64,000 nt of DNA from Lentimonas sp002292345. Its GTDB lineage: Bacteria > Verrucomicrobiota > Verrucomicrobiia > Opitutales > Coraliomargaritaceae. The stretch covers positions 1 to 64,000 of the forward strand of contig CAXLMP010000007.1 in assembly GCA_964187655.1 (NCBI GenBank). Direction: 5' to 3'. Position numbers and translations under genes: made by a program. Below are positions 1 to 9,402 of the stretch, piece after piece. How positions within the stretch are numbered: the first letter of the stretch is position 1; every line of letters starts with the position of its first letter. Under the pieces are notes generated by a model, which saw only the letters and a list, made by a program, of their open reading frames with translations, had not been told where the DNA came from and made no database searches.

Positions 1-1
1 C

Positions 2-1456
2 ACCCGCTTCAAGCTCCGTTGGTTGGCCAATGACGACTGGCAATGGGATGGCACCCTCCTCTATGCTGACGCCGACAACGGCTACGACGAATTCTCTCTA
101 GACAACACCGAATTCGACACATTCTCCGATCAGCCCGGTCGCGATGAACAGAAAACAGTTGCTGGAAGCATTCGCGGCATATGGACCGGACTCGACAATG
201 TCGATTTCACTACAATTACAAGCTACACAGATACTGATTCACTTTATAGTTACGACTCAGACTGGGGTGCCGGATTTGGCGCACCCATACCAGCAGATAG
301 CGGCTACTCTGGCATGCTCTCCCTTGACCGTGAGCGTGATGTTTTTTCAGAAGAGCTTCGTTTCGACTCCAAAGATAAGTCAGATGCCTTAGGCTTCATC
401 GACCGCTGGACTGTTGGCCTCTACTACCATCAAGTTGAGGAGGACAGCCATATCCTCTATGAGGATTTCGATTTCGCTGACAATGCCGAGGTCACATCCG
501 ACTATGACTCGAGAACCTATGCAATTTATGGACAATTCGCACACGATTTTTCCGAGCGCACACGCTTCATTGTCGGGCTGCGCTATGAACGCCATGAAGT
601 TGATTTCAAGTCACTCACACTCGACAACTCTGACCTGGACTTTAACACAATACCAGACCTTCTAGATTCCGGAAATGATGGAATCGAAGACAATTTATGG
701 GGCGGTAAAATAACCCTCGAACATGACTTAACAGATGAGCAAATGCTCTTCGCCAGTGTCACACGTGGGTATAAAGCAGGCGGAGCCAATACTGGCGCCT
801 TCCGTGCCGTGGACGACCCCTCCACCTATGACAGCGAAACCTTATGGAACTACGAAATCGGTCTTAACAGCCAGTGGTTCGAAGGCAAAGTCGAAACTAA
901 GCTGACACTTTTCTATCTGGACCGCAGCGATGCTCAACTTCGCGACTCCGACGGTGCCGGTGGCTTTTTCCGCTACTTCACGGATAATCAAGGTAATGCA
1001 GATCACTATGGCCTAGAAGCAGAAGCATACTGGTATGTTAGTAACAATATCACCGTGAGTGGCGGGTTGGGTCTACTTGAATCAAAATCAGACTATACCG
1101 ACCGCGAACTCTCGAATACGCCCAGCTTCACCTTCAATGCCCGCATCGACTACGAGATTGGAAACGGTTTTTTCGCCAATCTAGAAGCTGTCGGTAGCGG
1201 CGAATACTACGAATCGAATAGCCACCGGGAAAAGCGCAATGCATTCGCCGTTTTCAATGGTGCGATCGGCTATCGCCATGAAGGCTGGACGCTGACCTTG
1301 TGGGGGAAAAACCTTTTCGATGAAGCCTACGAAAAACGCGTCTTTTTCTTCGATAACTTTCACCCTGATGACGGATTCGTTCTGGGCAGCAACCGTCGCT
1401 TCGAAAATCCAGCCGATCCACAGCAGTTTGGCATCACCGCCAACTACCGCTGGTAA
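2..1456 (+). CDS. TonB-dependent receptor, C-terminal part (5' end outside window)
   Basis: The reading frame is open to the left edge, so only the last 484 or so residues are present and the plug domain and signal peptide are missing. What is visible reads as an outer-membrane beta-barrel: alternating aromatic/polar strands, many short acidic loops, the late motif WNYEIGLNSQW typical of TonB-dependent receptors, and a final Tyr-Arg-Trp, the terminal aromatic residue expected for barrel insertion. By family knowledge it imports a substrate such as a siderophore, vitamin or glycan using TonB-ExbB-ExbD energy. The substrate cannot be told. The next gene is convergent (purF) and the 86-bp gap shows no strong terminator. 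Confidence 0.88.
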   Translation, partial: TRFKLRWLANDDWQWDGTLLYADADNGYDEFSLDNTEFDTFSDQPGRDEQKTVAGSIRGIWTGLDNVDFTTITSYTDTDSLYSYDSDWGAGFGAPIPADSGYSGMLSLDRERDVFSEELRFDSKDKSDALGFIDRWTVGLYYHQVEEDSHILYEDFDFADNAEVTSDYDSRTYAIYGQFAHDFSERTRFIVGLRYERHEVDFKSLTLDNSDLDFNTIPDLLDSGNDGIEDNLWGGKITLEHDLTDEQMLFASVTRGYKAGGANTGAFRAVDDPSTYDSETLWNYEIGLNSQWFEGKVETKLTLFYLDRSDAQLRDSDGAGGFFRYFTDNQGNADHYGLEAEAYWYVSNNITVSGGLGLLESKSDYTDRELSNTPSFTFNARIDYEIGNGFFANLEAVGSGEYYESNSHREKRNAFAVFNGAIGYRHEGWTLTLWGKNLFDEAYEKRVFFFDNFHPDDGFVLGSNRRFENPADPQQFGITANYRW

Positions 1457-1542
1457 CTTCTGCCTTAATTTTCAGAATAGAAAACCAGATCACGATCTAG
1501 GCGTTTGCAGCCTGTACAAAAAAATTGAGACGTGTCTGCGCG

Positions 1543-3456
1543 CTAATAAGCGCGACCATCTTTGTTCTCGAAGTAATTGATGAAGGCTTTGTTCAACATC
1601 GCATAGCCACCTGGAGTCGGATAATTACCGGTAAAATACCAGTCTCCATTATTGTTCGGCAGCGCAGCACGCATCTTCTCAACGGGCAAAAATACCACAT
1701 CTAAATCACCCTGCCATGGGATATTTTTGGGATAAACAAGATCGCCGATTTTTTTCGAAATTTGCTCGGCGGTGTAACGATCATACAAACGCTTGACGTG
1801 GTTGACTTGCTCGACTGCTGGAAGATCCACTTGCTCCAAGCAATCGCGATAGACTTCCTTCAATAGCTCAGATTGGCCATCGTCTTTAATCAGTTGGACC
1901 GTCGCCTTAAATGCGATGAACTTACTGAGCTCCGACATATCGATGCCATAGCAATCAGGGTAGCGAATCTGTGGCGCAGTCGATGCGACAACGATCTTGC
2001 GCGGATTAGTGCGACTAAGAATCTTCAAAATTGACTCTTTCAGGGTGGTGCCGCGGACGATCGAATCGTCGATGCAGACAAGGCTATCATTGGGCTTAAC
2101 GACCCCGTAAGTGATATCGTAAACGTGTGAGACGAGCTGCGCACGGCCCTCTTCTTGGGCAATGAAGGTGCGGAGCTTAACATCCTTATGAGCAATTTTT
2201 TCGCCTCGTGGCCAGTTGCCCATGATCAATTTGTCGATCAGTTGCTCATCCAACGTACCTTCGGCATTTGCTTTAAGTAGAGCGTCCTTTACTTCCGTGC
2301 GACGATGTAAGCGCAGCGCATCGAGTAACCCATAGTACGCGGTCTCGGCGGTGTTAGGCACGAAGCTGAATACGCTGTTGGCAAAGTCATTATCGATACA
2401 CTTAACTACCTGCTCCAACAATGCGCCACCGAGAGCCTTACGCTCGCGATAAATGTCGGCATCGTTGCCTCTAGAGAAATAGATACGCTCAAACGAGCAA
2501 GGCGTGATCGGACGCTCTGCTGTGAAGCGATCTGAGTAGATCGTGCCGTCGGCCTTGATCACCATCGCGGTGCCAGGCTCGAGCTCGCAGACATTCTCGA
2601 TCGGCTGATCAAAAATCGTCATCAATGCCACGCGCTCGGAGGCATATGCCACAACTTCATCATTCTGAAAATAGAAACATGGGCGGATGCCTTGCGGATC
2701 GCGCATCACAAACGAATCACCATTACCGATCATGCCAGCGATGGTATAGCCACCGTCCCAAGTTGCCGCAGCTTTTTTTAGGATTCTAATGGGGTCGAGA
2801 TCTTTGCTGATAATCTTAGGAATGAGCTTCCCTTCGACATTCTGATCGCGCATCTGGTGGTAAATCGCGTCGTGTGCTTCATCGAGATGGAAGCCGACGT
2901 CTTCCAGCACAGCCTGCGTATCGGTACCGAATATTGGGTGTTGGCCACGGTTGATCAGGTCGTTGTTGATGTCTTTCTCATTGGTAATGGTAAAATTACC
3001 AGCGAGCATCAGGTTCTTGGTCGGCCAGTTCGACTGGCGCACGAAGGGGTGACAATTCGACGATGAATACACGCCTGAAGTGCCGTAGCGCAAATGCCCG
3101 AGCAGCACTTCACCCGCATAATCGAAGTGTTTCTTAACCGTATCGGGAAATTCTGGGTGAATCACACCCGCATCGATCTTGCTCTGATAGTCCTTCAGTT
3201 GCCCTTGGAAAATACGCGACAACGGATTGGTCCTAATGCTACGCTCACGCGCCATGTACGCCTGCCCCGGATCAACATTAAGCTTCACACAGCCGATACC
3301 CGCGCCGTCTTGGCCACGATTGTGCTGCTTCTCCATCAGGAGGAACAACTGGTTAAAGCCATACAGCGGTGTGCCGTATTTTTCTTGATAGTAAGCCAGT
3401 GGCTTGAGGAGACGGATCATTGCGATGCCGCATTCGTGCTTAAGAAAGTCGCTCAT
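1543..3456 (-). CDS. purF: Amidophosphoribosyltransferase, long form
   Basis: It catalyses the first committed step of de novo purine synthesis, transferring glutamine-derived ammonia to PRPP. The N-terminal class-II glutamine amidotransferase domain has its nucleophile at Cys9 (HECGIA), implying removal of an eight-residue propeptide. HLRYGTSG lies near 121-128 and DPQGIRP near 253-259. The phosphoribosyltransferase domain carries the PRPP loop CIDDSIVRGTT near 461-471. At 637 aa it is longer than the roughly 500-aa proteobacterial PurF; similar long forms are known in Bacteroidota-type lineages. It is monocistronic, leftward and convergent with the receptor gene. Confidence 0.93.
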   Translation of the reverse strand: MSDFLKHECGIAMIRLLKPLAYYQEKYGTPLYGFNQLFLLMEKQHNRGQDGAGIGCVKLNVDPGQAYMARERSIRTNPLSRIFQGQLKDYQSKIDAGVIHPEFPDTVKKHFDYAGEVLLGHLRYGTSGVYSSSNCHPFVRQSNWPTKNLMLAGNFTITNEKDINNDLINRGQHPIFGTDTQAVLEDVGFHLDEAHDAIYHQMRDQNVEGKLIPKIISKDLDPIRILKKAAATWDGGYTIAGMIGNGDSFVMRDPQGIRPCFYFQNDEVVAYASERVALMTIFDQPIENVCELEPGTAMVIKADGTIYSDRFTAERPITPCSFERIYFSRGNDADIYRERKALGGALLEQVVKCIDNDFANSVFSFVPNTAETAYYGLLDALRLHRRTEVKDALLKANAEGTLDEQLIDKLIMGNWPRGEKIAHKDVKLRTFIAQEEGRAQLVSHVYDITYGVVKPNDSLVCIDDSIVRGTTLKESILKILSRTNPRKIVVASTAPQIRYPDCYGIDMSELSKFIAFKATVQLIKDDGQSELLKEVYRDCLEQVDLPAVEQVNHVKRLYDRYTAEQISKKIGDLVYPKNIPWQGDLDVVFLPVEKMRAALPNNNGDWYFTGNYPTPGGYAMLNKAFINYFENKDGRAY

Positions 3457-3568
3457 AGATGGGAAAAGACAAGCGGAGGGTAAAAGGCTTTTTTCCGCCG
3501 TGGCGATGCTAACTTACAACTTTTTGCAATTCGCTGCTCAAGCCAGTCATAGAGAGGCACTTCGAGCG

Positions 3569-4525
3569 TCATGTCTTATCTGGATACAACACCACACCAG
3601 CATCGGAAATACCGCGCTTTAACAGATGCTCGGCATTTGCGGGTTCTACATGTACCAGCACCTTGGAAACTTCCGGATGTTGCTCACGTAGACGCAGCTT
3701 CACTTCCCGCGCGATTTGATGCCCCATCTCGACCGTGATCCTAGGGTCCACTTGCAGGTGAAGATCGATTTCATAAACGTCGCCGACCTGCCGCACCCTA
3801 AAGTCGTGATACGCAAGCGCACCGGGCGTCGGTAAAATATGTTCGCGTAAATCCTCGATCACTTCGCGCTCTGGTGCGGTGTCGAGCAGGTCTGAGCACG
3901 CCCGCAGAAAAATCTTCGCCGCCTCAAACACTAAATAACAGCCCAACACCAACGTGACCGCGCCATCCAAAAATGCCCAATCCGCGCCGCCAAGCCAAAC
4001 GCCCAACAACGCCACCGCCACCCCGACCGATGAGATACTATCCATTCGGTGGTGCCATGCATTTGCCATCAACAAGTCCGAGTGCAAGCCTTTCGCCACC
4101 GCCCGCGTCCACCAAAACAGTGCCTCCTTAATCAGTATCGAAACAATCGCGACACAGGCCGCACTTCCCGCAACAGGTGCCACACGAACCCCCGAGCGAA
4201 AATCTAACAACGACGAAACCACCAACGAAATCGAAAAGAAGACCAAAATCCCGCCAATGAAGAATTTCGCCAAACTCACAAATTTGTGATGCCCAAAGTG
4301 GTGATTCTCATCCTCTGGACGACGTGCCATTGATAGTCCTAACAGCACTGCAATATCGCTCAACAGGTCCAACAGACTATGCATACCATCAGCAATCAAA
4401 GCCTTCGAACCGAGCGACCATCCCGCCAGTGTCTTAATCAGCCCTAACAACAGATTCACCCATAAGCCAATCCATGTGATCCGCATGCCATCTTCTGATT
4501 TTCGCATCGCACTGATTGCTATCAA
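3569..4525 (-). CDS. Cation diffusion facilitator (CDF) family efflux transporter
   Basis: 318 aa with the CDF layout of about six membrane helices followed by a cytoplasmic dimerisation domain. The metal site of helix II is seen as HSLLD (His49 to Asp53), and the helix V site as HHRMDS in the motif MANAWHHRMDSISS. A histidine-rich stretch, ENHHFGHHKF, sits in the first cytoplasmic loop near residues 73-82. The C-terminal part (RVRQVGDVYEIDLHLQVDP onward) matches the ZT_dimer fold. It probably exports zinc, iron or manganese by proton antiport. The His/Asp sites fit Zn2+, but the ion is not proven. Met7 or Met14 are alternative starts. Confidence 0.88.
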   Translation of the reverse strand: MIAISAMRKSEDGMRITWIGLWVNLLLGLIKTLAGWSLGSKALIADGMHSLLDLLSDIAVLLGLSMARRPEDENHHFGHHKFVSLAKFFIGGILVFFSISLVVSSLLDFRSGVRVAPVAGSAACVAIVSILIKEALFWWTRAVAKGLHSDLLMANAWHHRMDSISSVGVAVALLGVWLGGADWAFLDGAVTLVLGCYLVFEAAKIFLRACSDLLDTAPEREVIEDLREHILPTPGALAYHDFRVRQVGDVYEIDLHLQVDPRITVEMGHQIAREVKLRLREQHPEVSKVLVHVEPANAEHLLKRGISDAGVVLYPDKT

Positions 4526-4605
4526 AGTCGTTTCAAAATGTCGCGATTATTCCACCTCGCTACAAATAAACCTAATTTTCGGAAGTCGGCTTATGTTCTG
4601 TCTTA

Positions 4606-4762
4606 GAAACCACGAATAGACACTAATTTGCACGAATTCAGAGCGTCGCCAATTTGGCGAAGAAGTAATCTCATGGACTGGGCTTTTAATGCACAATTCC
4701 AACGATGCCTGAGTATAATGGTGGAAATATATTCGTGTGGGTTCGTGTCCATTAGTGGCTCC
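4606..4762. repeat. Inverted-repeat intergenic element, about 157 bp
   Basis: The left arm (about 4606-4638) contains ACCACGAATAGACACTAAT followed by TTGCACGAAT. The right arm (about 4731-4762) is its imperfect reverse complement (ATTCGTGTGGGTTCGTGTCC, then ATTAGTGGCT). The interior, about 90 bp, carries no gene. Each arm is itself built from the short unit CACGAAT, or a variant of it, repeated two or three times. This looks like a small dispersed non-coding element or MITE-like hairpin in the gap between the CDF gene and apaG. No transposase is present. Copies elsewhere cannot be checked here. Confidence 0.5.
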
Positions 4763-4912
4763 AACTGCTCTTTTCAGGATAAAGCGTGAAAATATTGAAG
4801 CAATCATGGTAGGGACGATTGCCCCGCAGGAATAACGCACCCAATCGATTAATGAAACGCCACTATCTGATTGCCAGTAATCCAGTGAACCACCAGAAAT
4901 GTCGCCTTATTT

Positions 4913-5335
4913 GTGCCTACTCTTAGTAAAGAACCCTACGGTCTACGAGCGACTCTTGATCGCCTCGTCTATTTTCGTGACCCCGAGCGGCACGAAACTG
5001 ATGCGCCGCACGCGTTTATCTACTTCATCACGATCGCCAATCTCTCTAATACCACGATCACTCTCAACGGACGTCGCTGGGTGATTCGGGGCGAAGATGG
5101 CCATCAAAACGTGTTTGAGGGCCAAGGCATTGTCGGTAAAGAGCCCACCCTAGCTCCCGGCGAATCATTCTCCTATAATAGCCATCACGCAGCGCAGGGC
5201 AACTGTAGCGCCGACGGCTCCTTTCACGGCATTGACAGCGCCGGCGAACCCATCCATGTCCGTATTCCACCTTTTGAAATGAGGGTGCCTCCTGAATCCC
5301 CACATGGACAGACAGAGATCGACCTCAAACAATAG
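4913..5335 (+). CDS. apaG: ApaG (DUF525) family protein
   Basis: A 140-aa single-domain protein with the ApaG immunoglobulin-like fold. Diagnostic stretches are FIYFITIANLS, LNGRRWVIRGEDG and the loop EGQGIVGKEPTLAPGESF, which holds the conserved GxGxxG-like motif. The family is linked to Co2+/Mg2+ tolerance and diadenosine tetraphosphate metabolism in enterobacteria; the biochemical role is unsettled. The start is GTG at 4913; an ATG at 4899 is in a different frame. The stop lies two bases before the start of the next gene, so the two are almost certainly co-transcribed and probably translationally coupled. Confidence 0.88.
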   Translation: MPTLSKEPYGLRATLDRLVYFRDPERHETDAPHAFIYFITIANLSNTTITLNGRRWVIRGEDGHQNVFEGQGIVGKEPTLAPGESFSYNSHHAAQGNCSADGSFHGIDSAGEPIHVRIPPFEMRVPPESPHGQTEIDLKQ

Positions 5336-5337
5336 CC

Positions 5338-6696
5338 ATGAAACTTATCGACCTCAATCGCCTCGGCGGAATCGGAGCCAACTCCACCTACGTCCAAATC
5401 GGCAGCTTCAATATCCTTATCGATGCCGGCCTCAATCCCAAAGAGCTCGGCTATCAAGCGATGCCCGACTTCGCGCCAATCGAAAACGTGGAAATGGATC
5501 TAATCATCCTCACCCACTGCCACCTCGATCATCTCGGCTCTCTGCCTGTCGCATCCGCGCATAATCCTGAGGCCCCCGTCATCACTTCGGTGCCAAATAT
5601 CGAACTTGCGCCACGCATGCTGCGCAACTCGATCAACGTCATGAAAAGACAACGCGAAGAGCACGGCATCAGCGACTATCCTCTCTTTCTACACCGTGAC
5701 GTAGTAGAACTAAGCAAGCGACTCGTCGCTCAACGGTATGAACGCGGGGAGATCTACACCAAGGGTGACGATAAGATCGAGGTCATTCTACACAGCTCTG
5801 GCCACGTTGCTGGTGCTGCATCGGTTGAACTCATCCACGCAGGCCGCCGAATCGTCTTTTCTGGTGATGTATTGTTCGAACATCAACGCACACTCCCAGG
5901 CGCGAAGCTGCCAACTGGCGACATCGACTCGCTGATTCTAGAAACCACCCGCGGCGCCAAAGCCCGCGTCGACGGCGTGTCACGCAAGAGCGAAGTCGAC
6001 CGTCTGATTGGGCAGATCGATACGATTCTTCAGCGCGGCGGCAGTTGCCTCATCCCGGTATTTGCACTCGGACGTATGCAAGAACTGTTCAAGATTATTT
6101 ACGAAGCGCGTAATAGTAACCGCATCCCGAAGGCGCCGATCTACGCAGCTGGGCTGGGTATGGATATTTGCAATTATTTCCATAAGATCCACGAACGCAC
6201 CAAACTGATCGATTTCAGCTTCAAGATGATGGAGAAGCTCAACGTGCGCGCCCTCGACCCAAACATGCGCCCAGGTCGCGATCTCCCGCGCAAAGGCATT
6301 TACATAGTGAGCAGTGGTATGATGGTGCAACACACACCCTCCTACAAAGTCGCCGCCTCACTGCTCCCGCATGCCGACAACGGCCTATGCTTCGTCGGCT
6401 ATTGCGATGGAGAGACTCCGGGCGGAAAACTCCTCGCTGAAAATGACGCCGACAGTTTCTTTTTTGAGACCCTCGACTACCTCGCGCCGATCCGCGCCTC
6501 GATTGATCAATTTGATCTCAGTGGTCACGCCGACCGCGAGCAACTTTCCGACTACGCCATTCAAAGCAAGGCTCGGTCGATCGTGCTCACGCACGGCGAT
6601 CCCGATGCCCGTACTTGGTTTGAGGAAACACTGAACGAACGCATGCCCAACAGCACAGTGCTCGATCCAGAACCTCTGGTCGAATATACAGTCTAG
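5338..6696 (+). CDS. Metallo-beta-lactamase/beta-CASP family ribonuclease-like protein
   Basis: 452 aa. The N-terminal metallo-beta-lactamase fold has the zinc motif THCHLDH (His60, His62, Asp64, His65), SGHVAGAASVEL (His156) and FSGD (Asp177). The inserted beta-CASP domain begins near LIPVFALGRMQEL (238-250). The late motifs FDLSGHADREQL (His397) and LTHGD (His419) complete the CPSF/RNase J type active site. Family members cleave RNA as endo- or 5'-exonucleases, so a cytoplasmic RNA-processing role is expected. There is no KH or RNase J C-terminal domain. It follows apaG by 2 bp as the second gene of that operon. Confidence 0.85.
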   Translation: MKLIDLNRLGGIGANSTYVQIGSFNILIDAGLNPKELGYQAMPDFAPIENVEMDLIILTHCHLDHLGSLPVASAHNPEAPVITSVPNIELAPRMLRNSINVMKRQREEHGISDYPLFLHRDVVELSKRLVAQRYERGEIYTKGDDKIEVILHSSGHVAGAASVELIHAGRRIVFSGDVLFEHQRTLPGAKLPTGDIDSLILETTRGAKARVDGVSRKSEVDRLIGQIDTILQRGGSCLIPVFALGRMQELFKIIYEARNSNRIPKAPIYAAGLGMDICNYFHKIHERTKLIDFSFKMMEKLNVRALDPNMRPGRDLPRKGIYIVSSGMMVQHTPSYKVAASLLPHADNGLCFVGYCDGETPGGKLLAENDADSFFFETLDYLAPIRASIDQFDLSGHADREQLSDYAIQSKARSIVLTHGDPDARTWFEETLNERMPNSTVLDPEPLVEYTV

Positions 6697-6930
6697 CCCT
6701 TTTAGCGCTGAAAACACCTGGTCCGTTTGCGGAGTCACCAAACCTAAATTGAAGCTAAAACCAAGCAAAGCATGAGATGCACCTGCCAGATGATTTCTGA
6801 GCAATTACTGGACATCGAAAAGAGCAGTGGCAAAATCCCGCTCGATTGAATTATCTGCAGAACGAACAGCGCTGTGGATTTCCATTGACTTCCTAGAATC
6901 GTCTGCGCGTTATCGCGCGCTGAAAAACAC

Positions 6931-6968
6931 CCCGCCGCAGATAACCACGGCGGGTTTTTCATTTTTTC
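6931..6968 (+). terminator. Intrinsic-terminator-like hairpin directly before bipA
   Basis: A perfect 7-bp stem (CCCGCCG at 6931-6937 and CGGCGGG at 6948-6954) is followed by a T-rich tract to 6968. The bipA ATG is at 6971. It may end transcription from the metallo-hydrolase operon. Because no promoter fits between it and the start codon, it may instead act as an attenuator in the bipA leader. A second small inverted repeat (GCGCG-TTAT-CGCGC) lies just upstream near 6905-6919. Confidence 0.65.
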
Positions 6969-6970
6969 TC

Positions 6971-8806
6971 ATGAACGCTAAAAATATCCGTAATATCGCC
7001 ATCATCGCACACGTTGATCATGGCAAGACCACACTCGTCGACTGCCTACTACAGCAGAGCGGCACCTACCGCGAAAACCAGCAAGTGCAAGAGCGCGCGA
7101 TGGACTCGATGGATCTCGAACGCGAAAAAGGCATTACTATTAAGGCCAAGAACCTCGGAGTGAAATGGACCAACCCGAAAGACGGTGAAGAATACACCAT
7201 CAATATCGTCGACACTCCAGGTCACGCCGACTTCGGTGCCGAAGTCGAACGTGTGATGAAAATGGTCGACGGTGTACTCTTACTAACTGACGCCGTCGGT
7301 GGCCCCCAAGCACAGACACGCTGGGTCCTGCGCAAAGCACTCGATCAAGGCCTCAAAACAATTTGCGTCATCAACAAGGTCGACCGCGATACCTCTCGTC
7401 CTGAGTGGGTACACGACAAAGTGCTCGAACTTTTCCTCGACCTCGAAGCCGACGAAGACCAATTCAACGCCCCATTCCTCTATGCATCTGCTAAGATGGG
7501 CTTCGCCGACCGCGAAGTGGAAGGCCCACGCGAAAATATGATCGATCTGTTCGAGACCATCGTTGAGCGTATCCCGCCACCAGTCATTGAAGAAGGCGAA
7601 TTCCGGATGCTCGCGAGTAACATCGATTGGGATAACTATGTCGGCCGTATGGCGATTGGTCGGGTTCTGTCTGGTGAGATCAAAGTTGGTCAAACAATTT
7701 ACGCACTCCGCAAGGATGGCAAAAAAGACCGCGTTAAGGTCACTAAGATGAAGAGTTTCTCTGGCGCAGGTGATACCGACGACGTGACTGAAGCTGTTGC
7801 AGGCGATATTGTCGGCCTCGCAGGCTTCGACGATGTCGACATTGGCGATACACTTGCTGCCAATCCAGACGCAGAAGCCCTGCCTTTCGTTGAAATCGAT
7901 CCTGCGACCGTGCAGATGGAGTTCTCCGTCAACAACGGCCCACTCGCTGGTAAAGATGGCAAGAAGGTCACTTCCCGCCAGATCCGTGAGCGCCTGATCC
8001 GCGAAACACAGTCCAACATCTCCATTAGCGTCGAAGACACTGACGACGGCACACGCTTCCTCGTCAACGCACGTGGCTCCATGCAGATTGCCGTACTCGT
8101 CGAGACCATGCGCCGCGAAGGTTTCGAGCTCCTCGTTTCCCGCCCGACCGTTCTTTACAAAACAGTCGACGGCAAGCAGCACGAGCCATTCGAGCAAGTT
8201 TGGGTCGAAGTACCCGAAGAGCAACTCGGTGGCGTCATGGAAAACCTCAGCAAGCGTAAAGGTAAGGTCACCAACATGGAGCACCACAACTCCGGCGTAA
8301 CCGTCGAAGCTGAAATCTCGACACGTGGTCTGATTGGTTTTGAGAGTGATCTTGTTACAATGACCAGTGGTCACGGCGTAATGAGCCACTCTTTCCTCGA
8401 TTACCGGCCGTTCTGTGGCGAGATCGTCACACGCTTGACAGGAACACTCGTCAGCATGGAGCAAGGCAAGACAATGCCATACGCACTCGAAATGATTCAA
8501 AGCCGCGGAAAACTCCTAGTCGGTCCCGGCGAAGAAGTCTATGCTGGTATGATCGTCGGCGAAAACCCTCGCAAGGAAGACATGCCCGTCAACCCTGCCA
8601 AGGCCAAGCAGCTTGATAACATGCGCTCCTCTGGCACCGACAAGAGCATCCAGCTTTCGCCACCGCTCAAGTTCTCTCTTGAGCGCGCAATCGAATACAT
8701 CTCCCCTGATGAGCTCGTCGAAGTCACGCCTCAATTCCTGCGTATGCGTAAGCGCATCCTCGACGAAACCGTTCGTCGCAAGATGGCCAAAGCTGGCAAA
8801 AAATAA
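6971..8806 (+). CDS. typA: Translational GTPase BipA/TypA
   Basis: 611 aa and full length for the family. It is an EF-G-like ribosome-associated GTPase needed for 50S maturation and stress or cold adaptation. GTPase motifs: G1 AHVDHGKTT (13-21), switch I REKGITIKAKN, G3 DTPGHADFG and G4 NKVD. The later domains include GFELLVSRPTVLYK and the BipA-specific C-terminal part with RGLIGFESDLVTMTSG. The frame is open further upstream, but the start at 6971 (MNAKNIRNIAIIAHVDHG) fits the family. The upstream codons run through a terminator hairpin and are not conserved in style. No clear Shine-Dalgarno precedes it. Confidence 0.95.
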   Translation: MNAKNIRNIAIIAHVDHGKTTLVDCLLQQSGTYRENQQVQERAMDSMDLEREKGITIKAKNLGVKWTNPKDGEEYTINIVDTPGHADFGAEVERVMKMVDGVLLLTDAVGGPQAQTRWVLRKALDQGLKTICVINKVDRDTSRPEWVHDKVLELFLDLEADEDQFNAPFLYASAKMGFADREVEGPRENMIDLFETIVERIPPPVIEEGEFRMLASNIDWDNYVGRMAIGRVLSGEIKVGQTIYALRKDGKKDRVKVTKMKSFSGAGDTDDVTEAVAGDIVGLAGFDDVDIGDTLAANPDAEALPFVEIDPATVQMEFSVNNGPLAGKDGKKVTSRQIRERLIRETQSNISISVEDTDDGTRFLVNARGSMQIAVLVETMRREGFELLVSRPTVLYKTVDGKQHEPFEQVWVEVPEEQLGGVMENLSKRKGKVTNMEHHNSGVTVEAEISTRGLIGFESDLVTMTSGHGVMSHSFLDYRPFCGEIVTRLTGTLVSMEQGKTMPYALEMIQSRGKLLVGPGEEVYAGMIVGENPRKEDMPVNPAKAKQLDNMRSSGTDKSIQLSPPLKFSLERAIEYISPDELVEVTPQFLRMRKRILDETVRRKMAKAGKK

Positions 8807-8828
8807 CCGGCGCTAGCACTCATTTCCA

Positions 8829-8866
8829 AAGCCCTCGGAGACTATCAGTGCCGAGGGCTTTTTTGT
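8829..8866 (+). terminator. Intrinsic terminator of typA
   Basis: A ten-base-pair perfect stem AAGCCCTCGG / CCGAGGGCTT with a 12-nt loop is followed by a run of T. It starts 22 bp after the typA stop. Confidence 0.9.
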
Positions 8867-9014
8867 ACCTTTGATCAGCACGTCAAGCGTGGCCTCCGTC
8901 GTGAGACGGGGGTTGTGTTAATCACGAACACCGACACCCAGCAATCAAACCACCTCAGCAGTCTTAGAAGGCGAATCTTGATTTAACAGCCATCCCACCC
9001 ATACTGCTAATACT

Positions 9015-9362
9015 ATGAAACCAAGGAGCCTACGTCACCGTCTCGAAAAAGCTGCCAAAGCACTCGTCGTAATCCACAAACACACACCCAATGTCGACTG
9101 CTTACTCGACGAAGACAAAGGCGAACACGGCCACTTGATCCTCAAATTTGACGACGGCGACATCAGCAAGATGGCCACCCTAGGCAAAGATCTCGAAAAT
9201 AAAGGCTACCGCTTTCGAGTGAAAAATAGCCCGTGGCTCGGTCAGGTCACTTACCTAGGCAAAGCCGACGACAGACCCTCGATTGTCATCACTCGACCAA
9301 TCGCCAAAGACCGGATCGCTATTAACGAAGATTCCCCAGAGCTGCCTTATTCGTTCAAGTAG
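9015..9362 (+). CDS. Hypothetical protein, 115 aa
   Basis: No family is recognised. It is a soluble, charged protein with a basic N-terminus (MKPRSLRHRLEKAAKALVV), an acidic middle (DEDKGEHGHLILKFDDGD) and a C-terminal half rich in beta-type residues (YRFRVKNSPWLGQVTYLG). There is no signal peptide or membrane segment. Codon use resembles its neighbours, supporting a real gene. It lies between the typA terminator and a CvfB-like S1 protein, 40 bp before the latter, so the two may be co-transcribed. The function is unknown. Confidence 0.65.
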   Translation: MKPRSLRHRLEKAAKALVVIHKHTPNVDCLLDEDKGEHGHLILKFDDGDISKMATLGKDLENKGYRFRVKNSPWLGQVTYLGKADDRPSIVITRPIAKDRIAINEDSPELPYSFK

Positions 9363-9402
9363 AAGCGACACATTTTTTAATTTCGACACACACCGCACAC
9401 AC

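Noticed and set aside
4547..4840. 97-codon leftward frame before apaG
   Set aside because: It is read through both arms of the inverted-repeat element and has no start context or family resemblance.
7283..8500. 405-codon leftward open frame opposite typA
   Set aside because: It is a mirror of the typA codon bias; the sense strand encodes an unmistakable GTPase and the antisense product has no domain pattern.
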